Assembly: GCA_025559845.1 (NCBI GenBank)
Contig: CP048469.1
Span: 1,612,001 to 1,676,000, forward strand
From: Agrobacterium tumefaciens
GTDB lineage: Bacteria; Pseudomonadota; Alphaproteobacteria; Rhizobiales; Rhizobiaceae
Length of the DNA: 64,000 bases
Reading direction: 5' to 3'
Position numbers and translations under genes: made by a program. Under the pieces are notes generated by a model that saw only the letters and a list, made by a program, of their open reading frames with translations, was not told the origin of the DNA and did no database searches. Shown piece by piece: positions 45,734-54,501 of the stretch. Every line of letters begins with the position of its first letter. The stretch's first letter is position 1.

Positions 45734-46573
45734 CTGAAGACCGTTCCCATCGACAAGGATAACATCGACGCAGCCCACGCGCTGCTGGTCAAAGGTTTTC
45801 CGGAAAAAACGGCCTCCTTCTGGCGCGAAGGCCTGACCCGCGTCAGCGCCCATCACGAGCGCCGCAATCTCGGCAGTATCGGCCAGCTTCTGATGAAGAA
45901 GGAAGAGGCAGTCGGCGTTCTCCTGACACTCAAAAGCCGCCTGCCCGGCAGCGACCGGCCGGTCGTCAATCTCTCGAGCTGGTATCTCGATCCATCCTGC
46001 CGCTGGTTTGCTCCACGTATGCTGCAACTGGCATCCGCATCGCCGGATGAAACCTACACCGATCTGACACCCTCGCCCGAGGCCGCTACGCTAAACGAGA
46101 GGCTGGGGTTTACAACGGCCACGGAAGTCACGCTGTTTTATCCGCTCCCCCTCAAGGCCCTTCGCCCATCAGAGGCTGCGATCGTTGACATGAGGACGGT
46201 ACCGCAGGATACCTTTTCCCGCGATATCACGCAGATGCTGGAAGATCACCGCCGCCTTGGCTGCATTCTGGCTGCCCTTCGCGTTGACACCAGCTACCAC
46301 CCACTGGTCTTTTTGAAGACAGCCACCAAGCGATTGCCCTCCGCTCGACTGATCTATTGCGACGACCGACATCTGGCCCAGAAGAACCTTGGCACCATTG
46401 CCCGTTTCCTTCTGAAACATGGGCGGCTTGCCATGACCATGCCATGCCCGCAAGAGGACAAGAACAGTGGCGGCTTTGCTTTGCACAAGACTGCGAAGAC
46501 ACAAGTAAAAGGCGAGTGGAATGCTCGCCTTGTTAACGAAACATATTCAGAATTGGTGTTATTACCACTCTAG
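45734..46573 (+). CDS. GNAT-like acyltransferase with apparent CTG start
   Basis: The frame is open from 45674 and encodes protein-like sequence from 45734 (KTVPIDKDNIDAAHALLVKG, then FPEKTASFWREGL), typical of a GNAT N-terminus; VGVLLTLKSRLPG and VNLSSWYLDPSCRWFAP look like the central strands. There is no in-frame ATG, GTG or TTG until ATG 45893, which would remove that region. CTG 45734 is preceded by GGAG at 8 nt, so a CTG start giving 279 residues is proposed. The C-terminal ~140 residues have no recognised domain. It lies 154 bp upstream of the carrier-protein operon and may work with it. Confidence 0.7.
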   Translation: MKTVPIDKDNIDAAHALLVKGFPEKTASFWREGLTRVSAHHERRNLGSIGQLLMKKEEAVGVLLTLKSRLPGSDRPVVNLSSWYLDPSCRWFAPRMLQLASASPDETYTDLTPSPEAATLNERLGFTTATEVTLFYPLPLKALRPSEAAIVDMRTVPQDTFSRDITQMLEDHRRLGCILAALRVDTSYHPLVFLKTATKRLPSARLIYCDDRHLAQKNLGTIARFLLKHGRLAMTMPCPQEDKNSGGFALHKTAKTQVKGEWNARLVNETYSELVLLPL

Positions 46574-46594
46574 GACGTAGTCGCGACGTGGCTT

Positions 46595-46640
46595 TTATCT
46601 CGATAAGAGGCAAAGATCGTTGCGGTCTCGAAATTGAGAC
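46595..46640. promoter_or_regulatory. Two inverted repeats in the carrier-protein operon leader
   Basis: TTATC-TC-GATAA (46595-46606) and GTCTC-GAAATT-GAGAC (46625-46640) lie in the 154 bp before the acyl carrier protein gene. Either could be an operator; the first overlaps a TTTTAT-like box. Confidence 0.35.
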
Positions 46641-46727
46641 AGACCATTTAAATCGCCTGCCGGTGTTGCGCAGACAAGAGTGAATCCCGACTTACATGAG
46701 GTAACGACGGGAAATCGGAGACTTGAT

Positions 46728-46988
46728 ATGCTTGCAGCGAAATTGAACGAGCGCGATGTTGCGGACACGATTTACGACTATCTCGCACAACGTTTTCCCG
46801 CATCTGCGCCCTTCAGCGCCGATACCCCGCTTCTCGAAGGTGGTGTGATCGATTCCCTCGGTTTCCTGGAACTCATGGTGTTTCTGGGCGAGACGTTTGG
46901 CATCCTGCTTGAGGATGAACACTTCACCCCTGACAACCTCGGCACGCCCGCAGAACTCATCGCTTTTGTCGTGCGGGAAAAGAGATGA
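46728..46988 (+). CDS. Acyl/aminoacyl carrier protein
   Basis: An 86-residue stand-alone carrier protein. The phosphopantetheine attachment site is GGVIDSLGFLELMVFLGETF, with the modified Ser in DSL at about residue 44, and helix III follows with FTPDNLGTPAELIAFV. It differs from the housekeeping AcpP (no DSLD-x-VE), matching carriers of specialised pathways or exosortase-type polysaccharide clusters. ATG 46728 has GGAG 8 nt upstream. Its stop overlaps the ligase start (ATGA), a sign of coupled translation and joint function. Confidence 0.88.
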   Translation: MLAAKLNERDVADTIYDYLAQRFPASAPFSADTPLLEGGVIDSLGFLELMVFLGETFGILLEDEHFTPDNLGTPAELIAFVVREKR

Positions 46989-48505
46989 AACCATCCTACC
47001 TCCTGCATCATCTGCTGGACGCGCAAGCGGACAATGACCGCCAGGCGCTTGCCCACAATGGAAAATCGCTGACGTACCGCGAATTTGCCCTGGCAACAGC
47101 GCGCTGTGCGACAGCGCTGCGGGAGAAAGGTTTGCAACGCGGCGACCGTGTGGTCGTCTTCTTGCCACGCGGCCTTGAGGAATGCTGGTCGATCTTCGGT
47201 ATCAGCGCCGCCTCCGGCGTGTTCGTCCCGGTCAATGCGTTACTGAAGGCTCCGCAAATCCGCCATATCGTGCAGGATTGCGGCGCAAAACTCGTTATTG
47301 GCAGCACCGAGATGCGTGCGGAACTGGACGCCGCCCTGACAGGGCTTTCGGATGTCACGGTTCTTCTGGCTGAAGAGATCGACGCCCGTCAAGATCTCGG
47401 CACAAAACCCTCTGCCGCAATTGGCGAGGACCTTGCCGCAATCCTCTATACATCGGGCTCAACCGGTTCGCCCAAGGGCGTCATGCTTTCGCACCGGAAC
47501 CTTCTGGCTGGTGCGCGCATCGTACGCACCTATCTGGAAATCACCGAAATAGATCGTATCCTTTCGATCCTGCCTTTCAGTTTCGACTATGGCCTGAACC
47601 AGCTGCTTACCGCGGTGGAACAGGGCGCGGTCACGGTGATCTCGACGTTCAGACTGGGCGACGATATCGTCAAGGCATTGCGTGACAACGAGATTACTGC
47701 ACTTGCAGGCGTGCCGACCGTGTGGGCGATCCTGACGCGTGCCGCACCGCTTCTTGCCAAAACGCCGCTGCCGCATCTGCGTTACGTCACCAATTCCGGC
47801 GGGCGTGTTCCCTCCGAAACCGTCAAGGCGCTGCGGGACAAGCTGCCCGACACGAAAATCTTCCTGATGTACGGCCTGACCGAAGCATTCCGGTCCACTT
47901 ACCTGCCACCGGAAGAAATCGACATCCGCCCGACCTCCATCGGCAAGGCCATCCCCGAATGCGAAATCTTTATTGTCACCGCAGAAGGACAACGTGCAAA
48001 ACCCGGTGAACCCGGCATCCTCGTCCATCGCGGCCCGACGGTATCCATGGGATACTGGAACCGGCCGGAAGACACCGCCAAGGTGCTGCGCCCTCACCCC
48101 TTCATTCCCGCCACCCAGGGTGGCGAAACGGTGTGTTACTCCGGCGATCTGGCCATTGAAGACGAAGATGGCTTTTTCAGTTTCGTTGCCCGCAATGACG
48201 CGATGATAAAATCATCCGGTTATCGCATCAGCCCGACCGAGGTGGAAGAAAGCCTGATGTCGACAGGTCTGTTTCATCAGGTCGCGGTGATTGGCCTGCC
48301 AGACCCCTTCGCGGGGGAAAAGGTGCATGCTGTGGCAACAGCAGCCAACCAGAACATCGATGTTTCCGCGGCACTCAGAAAAGCTGCGGAAATGCTCGCC
48401 CCCTTCATGATCCCGCGCGCCATTGAACTGGTCGATCAGCTTCCGGTGACAGCAAACGGCAAGGTCGATTATCGCGCCTTGGTGCGCGAACGGACAGACA
48501 AATAG
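46985..48505 (+). CDS. AMP-forming acyl/aminoacyl ligase
   Basis: A 506-residue adenylate-forming enzyme of the ANL superfamily. Core motifs: ILYTSGSTGSPKGVMLSHRN (P-loop, ~148-167), MYGLTEAFRSTYLPPEE (A5), YSGDLAIEDEDGFFSFVAR (A7), DAMIKSSGYRISPTEVEE (A8 hinge) and VTANGKVDY with the catalytic Lys near the C-terminus. It most resembles ligases found beside exosortase A systems and carrier-protein loading enzymes. It overlaps the carrier protein gene by 4 nt, so it probably charges that carrier; the acid substrate is unknown. Confidence 0.88.
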   Translation: MKPSYLLHHLLDAQADNDRQALAHNGKSLTYREFALATARCATALREKGLQRGDRVVVFLPRGLEECWSIFGISAASGVFVPVNALLKAPQIRHIVQDCGAKLVIGSTEMRAELDAALTGLSDVTVLLAEEIDARQDLGTKPSAAIGEDLAAILYTSGSTGSPKGVMLSHRNLLAGARIVRTYLEITEIDRILSILPFSFDYGLNQLLTAVEQGAVTVISTFRLGDDIVKALRDNEITALAGVPTVWAILTRAAPLLAKTPLPHLRYVTNSGGRVPSETVKALRDKLPDTKIFLMYGLTEAFRSTYLPPEEIDIRPTSIGKAIPECEIFIVTAEGQRAKPGEPGILVHRGPTVSMGYWNRPEDTAKVLRPHPFIPATQGGETVCYSGDLAIEDEDGFFSFVARNDAMIKSSGYRISPTEVEESLMSTGLFHQVAVIGLPDPFAGEKVHAVATAANQNIDVSAALRKAAEMLAPFMIPRAIELVDQLPVTANGKVDYRALVRERTDK

Positions 48506-48513
48506 ACGGTACG

Positions 48514-49791
48514 ATGGCGCCCACGGACAAGACTGCAAACCACGGCCCGGACCTTGCTGCCGCTTGGTTCGAGGTGAAGGGAAACGATCTCTTTGCCGGT
48601 GGCGTGCCGATTGGCGACATCGTTGCCAGGACCGGAACACCCGCCTTCATCTACGACGCCGCTGTCATGCGCAGGACCTATGCTGATCTGCAGGCGGCGC
48701 TGAACGGGTTTGCCGACATCTATTATTCGGTCAAAGCCAACCCTCTGCCAGCCGTCATCGCGCTATTTCATGGTCAGGGTGCTGGTGCCGAGATCGCGTC
48801 GATCGGCGAGTACCACGCTGCACTGAAGGCTGGCGTCCCGCCTCAACACATCATCTTTGCCGGTCCCGGCAAACGTGAAAGCGAGTTGCGTGCCGTGATC
48901 GATGGCGGCATCGGCGAGATACACGTCGAGAGCGCTGAAGAAATCGCCCGCCTCAAGGCCATCGGCAAGCCGATCAAGGTTTCGATCCGCATCAACCCGG
49001 TGCCGGATGCGCAGGCCGGTGCCATGCGTATGGGCGGCAAGGCGACCGCTTTCGGTTTCGATGAGGAAGAACTCGAAACCATTCTGCCGCTCTTCAACAC
49101 AGCGCCGAATGTCGATCTCGTCGGCATCCACGTTTATGGCGGCACGCAGATTCTCGATGCGGACGCACTTGTCTCCCAATGGAGACATGCTGTCACGCTC
49201 GGCGGCCGCGTGGCGGCCATGCTCGGAAAACCGCTTGAAACAATTGATCTCGGCGGCGGACTGGGCATCCCCTATTTCACCGGTGAAACGCCGCTTGACC
49301 TCAGCGTCGTCGCGTCTGCGATTGCCGATCTCAAAGCCATGCTTGCCGGCGATCCGAACCTTGCGGCGACGCGGGTGATTGTCGAACCCGGCCGTTATCT
49401 GGTTGGACCGGCAGGCATTTATGTCTGCGAAGTCAATTCGGTGAAAGTCTCGCGCGGTACGACATTCCTTGTCACCGATGGTGGCATGCATCACCATTTG
49501 GCGGCATCGGGCAATCTCGGCCAGATCGTCAAGCGCAATTATCCGATCGTGGCTCCAGCCAGGATGCGCGAGACATGCGATAAAACCGCAACTGTCGTCG
49601 GCCCGCTCTGCACCCCGCTCGACACCCTCGCCCGCAACGCCGCCCTGCCAAAACTGAAGGCTGGCGACCTTGTCGCTTTCCTGCAATCGGGCGCCTATGG
49701 CGCCAGCGCAAGCCCTGCTGGCTTCCTCAGCCACCCCCATGCGACGGAAGTTCTGGTAGACAATGGCGCGTTTGACGTGATCGAGCGTTAG
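48514..49791 (+). CDS. PLP-dependent decarboxylase, fold type III (DAP/ornithine decarboxylase-like)
   Basis: A 425-residue alanine-racemase-fold decarboxylase. The PLP lysine is in YYSVKANPLP (~72), the phosphate-binding turn in DLGGGLGIPY, EPGRYLVG follows, and the second-subunit active-site Cys is in GPLCTPLD. GAYGASASPAGFLSHPHATEV closes the site. Free diaminopimelate decarboxylase is an alternative, but linkage 8 bp after a carrier-loading ligase points to a carrier-bound amino acid as substrate, as in BtrK of butirosin synthesis. It ends 11 bp from the convergent pabB stop. Confidence 0.88.
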   Translation: MAPTDKTANHGPDLAAAWFEVKGNDLFAGGVPIGDIVARTGTPAFIYDAAVMRRTYADLQAALNGFADIYYSVKANPLPAVIALFHGQGAGAEIASIGEYHAALKAGVPPQHIIFAGPGKRESELRAVIDGGIGEIHVESAEEIARLKAIGKPIKVSIRINPVPDAQAGAMRMGGKATAFGFDEEELETILPLFNTAPNVDLVGIHVYGGTQILDADALVSQWRHAVTLGGRVAAMLGKPLETIDLGGGLGIPYFTGETPLDLSVVASAIADLKAMLAGDPNLAATRVIVEPGRYLVGPAGIYVCEVNSVKVSRGTTFLVTDGGMHHHLAASGNLGQIVKRNYPIVAPARMRETCDKTATVVGPLCTPLDTLARNAALPKLKAGDLVAFLQSGAYGASASPAGFLSHPHATEVLVDNGAFDVIER

Positions 49792-49802
49792 TCGACACAA
49801 GC

Positions 49803-50963
49803 TTATCGCCCCTGCAACAATCTGTCCCCGACGGCAAAACGGGATTTCAGCAGGCATTCCGCATACTCCGCCTCTGCCTCTGAATCGAAGACAATGCCAC
49901 CGCCGACATTGAAGGTGGCGTTGCCGTCATCGAACAGCGTCATGGTGCGGATTGCCACGGAGAACCGCATCTCTCCACTTGGAGACATGACGCCAATCGC
50001 GCCGCAATAGACATCTCGGGGTGTCTGCTCCAGATCATGCAGGATCTTCATGGCCCACATTTTCGGTGCGCCGGTGACCGAGCCACAGGGAAACAGCGCC
50101 GAGAAAATATCTTCGACCGTCATGTCTGGCAGGAGTTTTGCCCGCACATGGCTGACCATCTGGTGCACGGTGGGATAGGTCTCGATTTCGAACAGCTTCG
50201 GAACATCCAGACTGCCGACTTCGGTAATCCGGGAAATGTCGTTGCGCAGCAGATCGACGATCATGCGGTTTTCGGCCAGCGTCTTTTCGTCCTCAAGCAT
50301 CGCCGCGATGATCGCCCTGTCTTCCGCCTCAGATGCTCCGCGCGGGGTCGTGCCCTTCATCGGGTGCGTTTCGATCCATCCCTCTCCATCGACCGAGAAG
50401 AACAGTTCAGGCGAACGGGACAGGACGACGGGGCCGCCGAGATCGACTAGGGCACCGTATTTGACCGGTTGCCGTTCGATCAACGACCAGAAGGCGGTCA
50501 GGGGATCGCCGGACCAGCGTGCATGTACCGGCATTGTCAGATTGCCCTGATAACAATCGCCTTTGCGCAGATGCATGTGCAGACGGTCGAACCGCTCGCG
50601 ATATTCGGAAAGCGTCCAGGCCGGGCGTGGATCGGAAAGCAAGGCGTCCGCCGCCGGTAGGTTCACCGGACGGTCGAATCGGCTATCGTTTTCGTGTGGC
50701 CCGGAAAACACCCCAAACAGCAGAAGCGGCACCTTGCGATCCGTCTGGGCAAAAGGCGCAAGTTTGGGCTCAAATAGGTAGCCGGCTTCATAAGATATGT
50801 AACCGGCAGTATATTTTCCGCTCTTTCTGAGCGTTTCCATGCGCTTCAGCGCCGCAAAAAACGCCTCTGGCTCGTCCGCAAAAATGATCTCTTCCGGTTC
50901 GGTGAACGCCGTCACCGTACCGGTGGAATCATCCCGAAAAAGAACATAAGGCGCGTTTGCCAA
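49803..50963 (-). CDS. pabB: Aminodeoxychorismate synthase component I
   Basis: PabB converts chorismate, with ammonia, to 4-amino-4-deoxychorismate for folate synthesis. The 386-residue protein has the chorismate-binding core ETHPMKGTTPRG with the PabB-type Lys, ENRMIVDLLRNDISRI, LFPCGSVTGAPKMWAM and GAIGVMSPSGEMRFSVAIRT. The glutamine amidotransferase partner is not encoded here. The start is probably TTG 50963; the frame reaches the tgt stop without an ATG or GTG. It is last in the queA-tgt-pabB series. Confidence 0.9.
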   Translation of the reverse strand: MANAPYVLFRDDSTGTVTAFTEPEEIIFADEPEAFFAALKRMETLRKSGKYTAGYISYEAGYLFEPKLAPFAQTDRKVPLLLFGVFSGPHENDSRFDRPVNLPAADALLSDPRPAWTLSEYRERFDRLHMHLRKGDCYQGNLTMPVHARWSGDPLTAFWSLIERQPVKYGALVDLGGPVVLSRSPELFFSVDGEGWIETHPMKGTTPRGASEAEDRAIIAAMLEDEKTLAENRMIVDLLRNDISRITEVGSLDVPKLFEIETYPTVHQMVSHVRAKLLPDMTVEDIFSALFPCGSVTGAPKMWAMKILHDLEQTPRDVYCGAIGVMSPSGEMRFSVAIRTMTLFDDGNATFNVGGGIVFDSEAEAEYAECLLKSRFAVGDRLLQGR

Positions 50964-50999
50964 GCCAGGGCGTCCGAACTGCAGCGATGGAGCGAAGGG

Positions 51000-52130
51000 T
51001 CAGACCGGATCGATGTCGCCTCTCGCCCACATTTCTATGGTTTCTGCATAGAAATCGGCAAAGCGGCCTTCTTCGATCGACTTGCGAATACCCTGCATCA
51101 GCTCCTGATAATAGGCAAGATTGTGCCAGGAGAGCAGCATGCCGCCCAGCGCTTCGTTGGCGCGCACCAGATGGTGCAGGTAAGCGCGGGAATAGTCGCG
51201 CGAGGCCGGGCAATTGGACTGCTCGTCCAGCGGGCGCATGTCTTCGGCATGGCGGGCATTGCGGATGTTGACCTTGCCGCGACGGGTAAATGCCAGACCG
51301 TGACGACCCGACCGGGTCGGCATCACGCAGTCGAACATGTCGATGCCGCGTGCCACCGATTTCAGAATATCATCAGGTGTGCCGACCCCCATCAGGTAAC
51401 GCGGCTTTTCGGTCGGCAGGACCGGCAGCGTGATATCGAGCATGCCAAGCATCACGTCCTGCGGCTCGCCAACGGCGAGACCGCCCACGGCATAACCCTT
51501 GAGGTGAAGCTGCTTCAGACCTTCAGCGGAGCGAATACGCAGATCCGGCTGGTCGCCACCCTGCACGATGCCGAACATCGCCTTGCCCGGCTGCTCACCG
51601 AAGGCAACGCGGCAGCGTTCGGCCCAGCGCAGCGACATTTCCATGGCGCGTTCGATTTCCTTGCGCTCGGCCGGCAGCGCAATGCATTCGTCGAGCTGCA
51701 TCTGGATATCGGAATCCAGCAGGCCCTGAATTTCAATGGAACGTTCCGGCGACATGTGGTGCAGCGAACCATCGACGTGGCTCTTGAAGGTCACGCCCTT
51801 CTCGTCGAGCTTGCGCAGACCGGACAGCGACATGACCTGGAAACCGCCGGAATCGGTCAGGATCGGATGCGGCCAGCGGATCAGCTCATGCAGACCGCCA
51901 AGCCGCGCCACGCGCTCCGGGCCGGGACGCAACATCAGGTGATAGGTATTGCCGAGAATGATGTCGGCGCCAAGCTCGCGCACCTGATCCAGATACATGG
52001 CCTTGACGGTACCGACAGTACCGACCGGCATGAAGGCCGGCGTGCGGATGACGCCACGCGGCATCGCGACTTCGCCGAGGCGGGCGCCGCCACTGGTTGC
52101 TTTCAGGGTGAAGGTAAAGTTCTCGTGCAT
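51000..52130 (-). CDS. tgt: tRNA-guanine transglycosylase with altered zinc site
   Basis: Tgt exchanges G34 of Asn, Asp, His and Tyr tRNAs for preQ1 in queuosine synthesis. The 376-residue barrel has [10 protein letters not shown] (general acid/base Asp93), [19 protein letters not shown] and [12 protein letters not shown] with the nucleophile Asp. The zinc motif, normally CxCxxC plus a distal His, reads [18 protein letters not shown]: the first and third Cys are Ser, only the middle Cys and the His (SWHNLAYY) remain. The rest of the enzyme looks intact. Its ATG overlaps the queA stop (TGATG). Confidence 0.93.
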   Translation of the reverse strand: MHENFTFTLKATSGGARLGEVAMPRGVIRTPAFMPVGTVGTVKAMYLDQVRELGADIILGNTYHLMLRPGPERVARLGGLHELIRWPHPILTDSGGFQVMSLSGLRKLDEKGVTFKSHVDGSLHHMSPERSIEIQGLLDSDIQMQLDECIALPAERKEIERAMEMSLRWAERCRVAFGEQPGKAMFGIVQGGDQPDLRIRSAEGLKQLHLKGYAVGGLAVGEPQDVMLGMLDITLPVLPTEKPRYLMGVGTPDDILKSVARGIDMFDCVMPTRSGRHGLAFTRRGKVNIRNARHAEDMRPLDEQSNCPASRDYSRAYLHHLVRANEALGGMLLSWHNLAYYQELMQGIRKSIEEGRFADFYAETIEMWARGDIDPV

Positions 52131-53212
52131 CAGTTTTTCCGGAACAGCAGGCTGGAATCGCCATAGGAATAGAAACGGTAGCCGGTTTCGATGGCATGGG
52201 CATAGGCCGCCCGCATCGTTTCCAACCCGCTAAAGGCCGAAACCAGCATGAACAGCGTGGATTTCGGCAGGTGAAAATTCGTCATCAGGATATCGACCGC
52301 CCTGAAGCGATAACCCGGCGTGATGAAGATGCCGGTTGCGGCAGACCACGGCTTGATCTGACCGTCTTCGCCCGCCGCACTTTCGATCAGGCGAAGCGAG
52401 GTCGTGCCGACACAGATGATGCGCCCGCCCCTCGCCTTCACGGCATTGAGCTTGTCGGCCGTCTCCTGCGAGACGTAACCGATCTCCAGATGCATCTTGT
52501 GATCGTCGGTGTCGTCAGCCTTGACCGGCAGGAACGTGCCCGCACCAACGTGCAGCGTCACGAAATGCCGTTCGATGCCGGCCTTGTCGAGCGCCTCGAA
52601 CAATGCAGGCGTAAAATGAAGACCGGCGGTCGGCGCGGCAACCGCGCCTTTTTCACGGGCATAGATGGTCTGGTAATCGGTCTGGTCCTGCGCATCTTCG
52701 GGTCGTTTGGCGGCGATGTAAGGCGGCAGCGGAATATGGCCGACGGAGGCAATCGCTTCATCGAGTACCGGGCCCGATACATCGAACAACAGGGTGATTT
52801 CACCCTCGTCGCCCTTTTCCTCAACAGTCGCCTCAAGGAAGGCCAGACCGCAGGCATTGTCGCGCTCATAACCGAAGCGGATGCGATCACCCTGCTTGAT
52901 GCGCTTGCCCGGGCGGGCAAACGCCTTCCAGCGGCTGGCATCGGCACGCATGTGCAGCGTTGCGGAAACCGGTGTTTCCTGCGCGCCCTCGCGCAGCCGC
53001 ACACCTTCAAGCTGGGCGGGAATGACGCGTGTGTCATTGAACACCAGCGCATCGCCGGGCTTCAGAAATGACGGCAGATCGAACACATTGTGATCCGTCA
53101 TGCGGTCCGTATTCGGATCAACCACGAGCAGGCGCGCACTGTCGCGCGGATTGGCCGGGCGAAGGGCAATGTTTTCCTCGGGAAGATCAAAATCGAAAAG
53201 GTCTACGCGCAT
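52130..53212 (-). CDS. queA: S-adenosylmethionine:tRNA ribosyltransferase-isomerase
   Basis: QueA attaches the ribosyl part of S-adenosylmethionine to preQ1 in tRNA, giving epoxyqueuosine. The 360-residue protein has the N-terminal signature [32 protein letters not shown], the conserved [10 protein letters not shown] and [13 protein letters not shown], and a C-terminal [19 protein letters not shown] 53212 was chosen because it starts [11 protein letters not shown]; the frame runs 17 codons further upstream. It overlaps tgt by one base, so queA-tgt are co-translated in the order of their pathway neighbours. Confidence 0.96.
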   Translation of the reverse strand: MRVDLFDFDLPEENIALRPANPRDSARLLVVDPNTDRMTDHNVFDLPSFLKPGDALVFNDTRVIPAQLEGVRLREGAQETPVSATLHMRADASRWKAFARPGKRIKQGDRIRFGYERDNACGLAFLEATVEEKGDEGEITLLFDVSGPVLDEAIASVGHIPLPPYIAAKRPEDAQDQTDYQTIYAREKGAVAAPTAGLHFTPALFEALDKAGIERHFVTLHVGAGTFLPVKADDTDDHKMHLEIGYVSQETADKLNAVKARGGRIICVGTTSLRLIESAAGEDGQIKPWSAATGIFITPGYRFRAVDILMTNFHLPKSTLFMLVSAFSGLETMRAAYAHAIETGYRFYSYGDSSLLFRKN

Positions 53213-53318
53213 GATGGTGCTCTTGAAGTTCAAAAACCTGTCCGGCGGTCGCCGCCGATGCATCTCGCCAACGTCGGAACCGATTGTCCGAAAGCGCGAT
53301 GCCAGGATTTAACAAGTG

Positions 53319-53354
53319 AGAGCGCCGTGCATCCCAGCGGATGCACGGCGCTCT
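53319..53354. terminator. Perfect 16-bp hairpin between ppiB and queA
   Basis: AGAGCGCCGTGCATCC (53319-53334) and GGATGCACGGCGCTCT (53339-53354) form a perfect stem with a CAGC loop, 28 nt past the ppiB stop. On the minus strand only a weak T stretch follows, so termination or mRNA stabilisation are both possible. Confidence 0.65.
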
Positions 53355-53381
53355 AAGCGGTCAAACGTCTATATCCTGAGC

Positions 53382-53891
53382 TCAGGCTGCGGATGCAAGA
53401 CGGATGGAAACGATGGAGTCGGGATCTTTCACCGGCTCGCCGCGCTTTACCTTGTCGATGGATTCCATGCCTTCAATGACCTGGCCCCAGACGGTGTACT
53501 GCTTGTTCAGCCAGGGAGCGTCGGTGAAGCAGATGAAGAACTGCGAGTTTGCAGAGTTCGGGCTCTGCGAACGGGCCATCGAGCAGGTGCCGCGAACGTG
53601 CGGAACTGCGGAGAACTCAGCCTTCAGGTCCGGCTTGTCGGAGCCGCCCATGCCGGCACGCGCCGGGTTGAAGCTCTCGGAACCCTTCTTGCCGAACTTG
53701 ACGTCGCCGGTCTGGGCCATGAAGTCTTCGATGACGCGGTGGAACACGACGCCGTCATAGGCACCTTCGGAAACCAGTTCCTTGATGCGGGCAACGTGAC
53801 CCGGAGCAACGTCCGGAAGCAACTGGATGACGACCTTGCCAGCCGTCGTTTCCACGATGAGGGTGTTTTCCGGATCTTTGATCTCGGCCAT
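53382..53891 (-). CDS. ppiB: Cyclophilin-type peptidyl-prolyl isomerase, cytoplasmic
   Basis: A 169-residue cyclophilin without signal peptide. It has VVFHRVIEDFMAQTGDV (catalytic Arg in FHRV), MARSQSPNSANSQFFICFTD and LNKQYTVWGQVIEGMESID, the standard catalytic and substrate-binding segments. It isomerises prolyl bonds during folding in the cytoplasm. It follows the secreted paralogue by 11 bp on the same strand and is about half identical in the core motifs, suggesting a tandem duplication with different targeting. Confidence 0.95.
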   Translation of the reverse strand: MAEIKDPENTLIVETTAGKVVIQLLPDVAPGHVARIKELVSEGAYDGVVFHRVIEDFMAQTGDVKFGKKGSESFNPARAGMGGSDKPDLKAEFSAVPHVRGTCSMARSQSPNSANSQFFICFTDAPWLNKQYTVWGQVIEGMESIDKVKRGEPVKDPDSIVSIRLASAA

Positions 53892-53902
53892 GATATCTCT
53901 CC

Positions 53903-54472
53903 TTACTTATTTCCGACGGTGACTTTGATCATCCGGTCGGGGTTGGAAACTTCGCCATTGCCGCCTTGACCACGCTTGATCTTATCGACGGCTTCCATGC
54001 CGGATACGACCTTGCCGACGACGGTGTACTGACCGTTGAGGAAAGCGCCTTCGGCAAACATGATGAAGAATTGCGAATTGGCGGAATTCGGGTCCTGCGA
54101 ACGGGCCATGCCGACGGTTCCGCGCTCAAACGGAACCTTGGAAAACTCGGCCTTGATATCCGGCAGATCGGAGCCGCCGGTGCCGGCGCGCTGGGCACTA
54201 AAGCCCTTTTCCATATTGCCGAACTGCACGTCGCCGGTCTGCGCCATGAAACCGTCGATGACGCGGTGGAAGGCAACGTTGTCGTAAGCGCCCTTCTTTG
54301 CCAGCGCCTCGATCTGCGCCACATGCTTCGGCGCAACATCAGGCATCAGCTCGATAACAACCGGGCCGTCCTTGAGCTGAATGGTCAGCGTTTCGGCAGC
54401 GGAGGCGAGCGTGCTGGCGGTGAGTGCGCCGACAAACATGGCGCCTGCAAAGGCAAACTTCAGCAGTTTCAT
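53903..54472 (-). CDS. ppiA: Cyclophilin-type peptidyl-prolyl isomerase, secreted
   Basis: A 189-residue cyclophilin with an N-terminal signal peptide (MKLLKFAFAGAMFVGALTAS, cleavage near ASA-A), therefore periplasmic. Core motifs are VAFHRVIDGFMAQTGDV, MARSQDPNSANSQFFIMFAE and LNGQYTVVGKVVSGMEAVD. ATG 54472 has GGGAG about 9 nt upstream and begins the signal sequence. It sits 29 bp after coaD and 11 bp before ppiB, so the three are probably one transcript. Confidence 0.94.
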   Translation of the reverse strand: MKLLKFAFAGAMFVGALTASTLASAAETLTIQLKDGPVVIELMPDVAPKHVAQIEALAKKGAYDNVAFHRVIDGFMAQTGDVQFGNMEKGFSAQRAGTGGSDLPDIKAEFSKVPFERGTVGMARSQDPNSANSQFFIMFAEGAFLNGQYTVVGKVVSGMEAVDKIKRGQGGNGEVSNPDRMIKVTVGNK

Positions 54473-54501
54473 TGAATTGGCTCCCAGATATGACACTGAA
54501 A

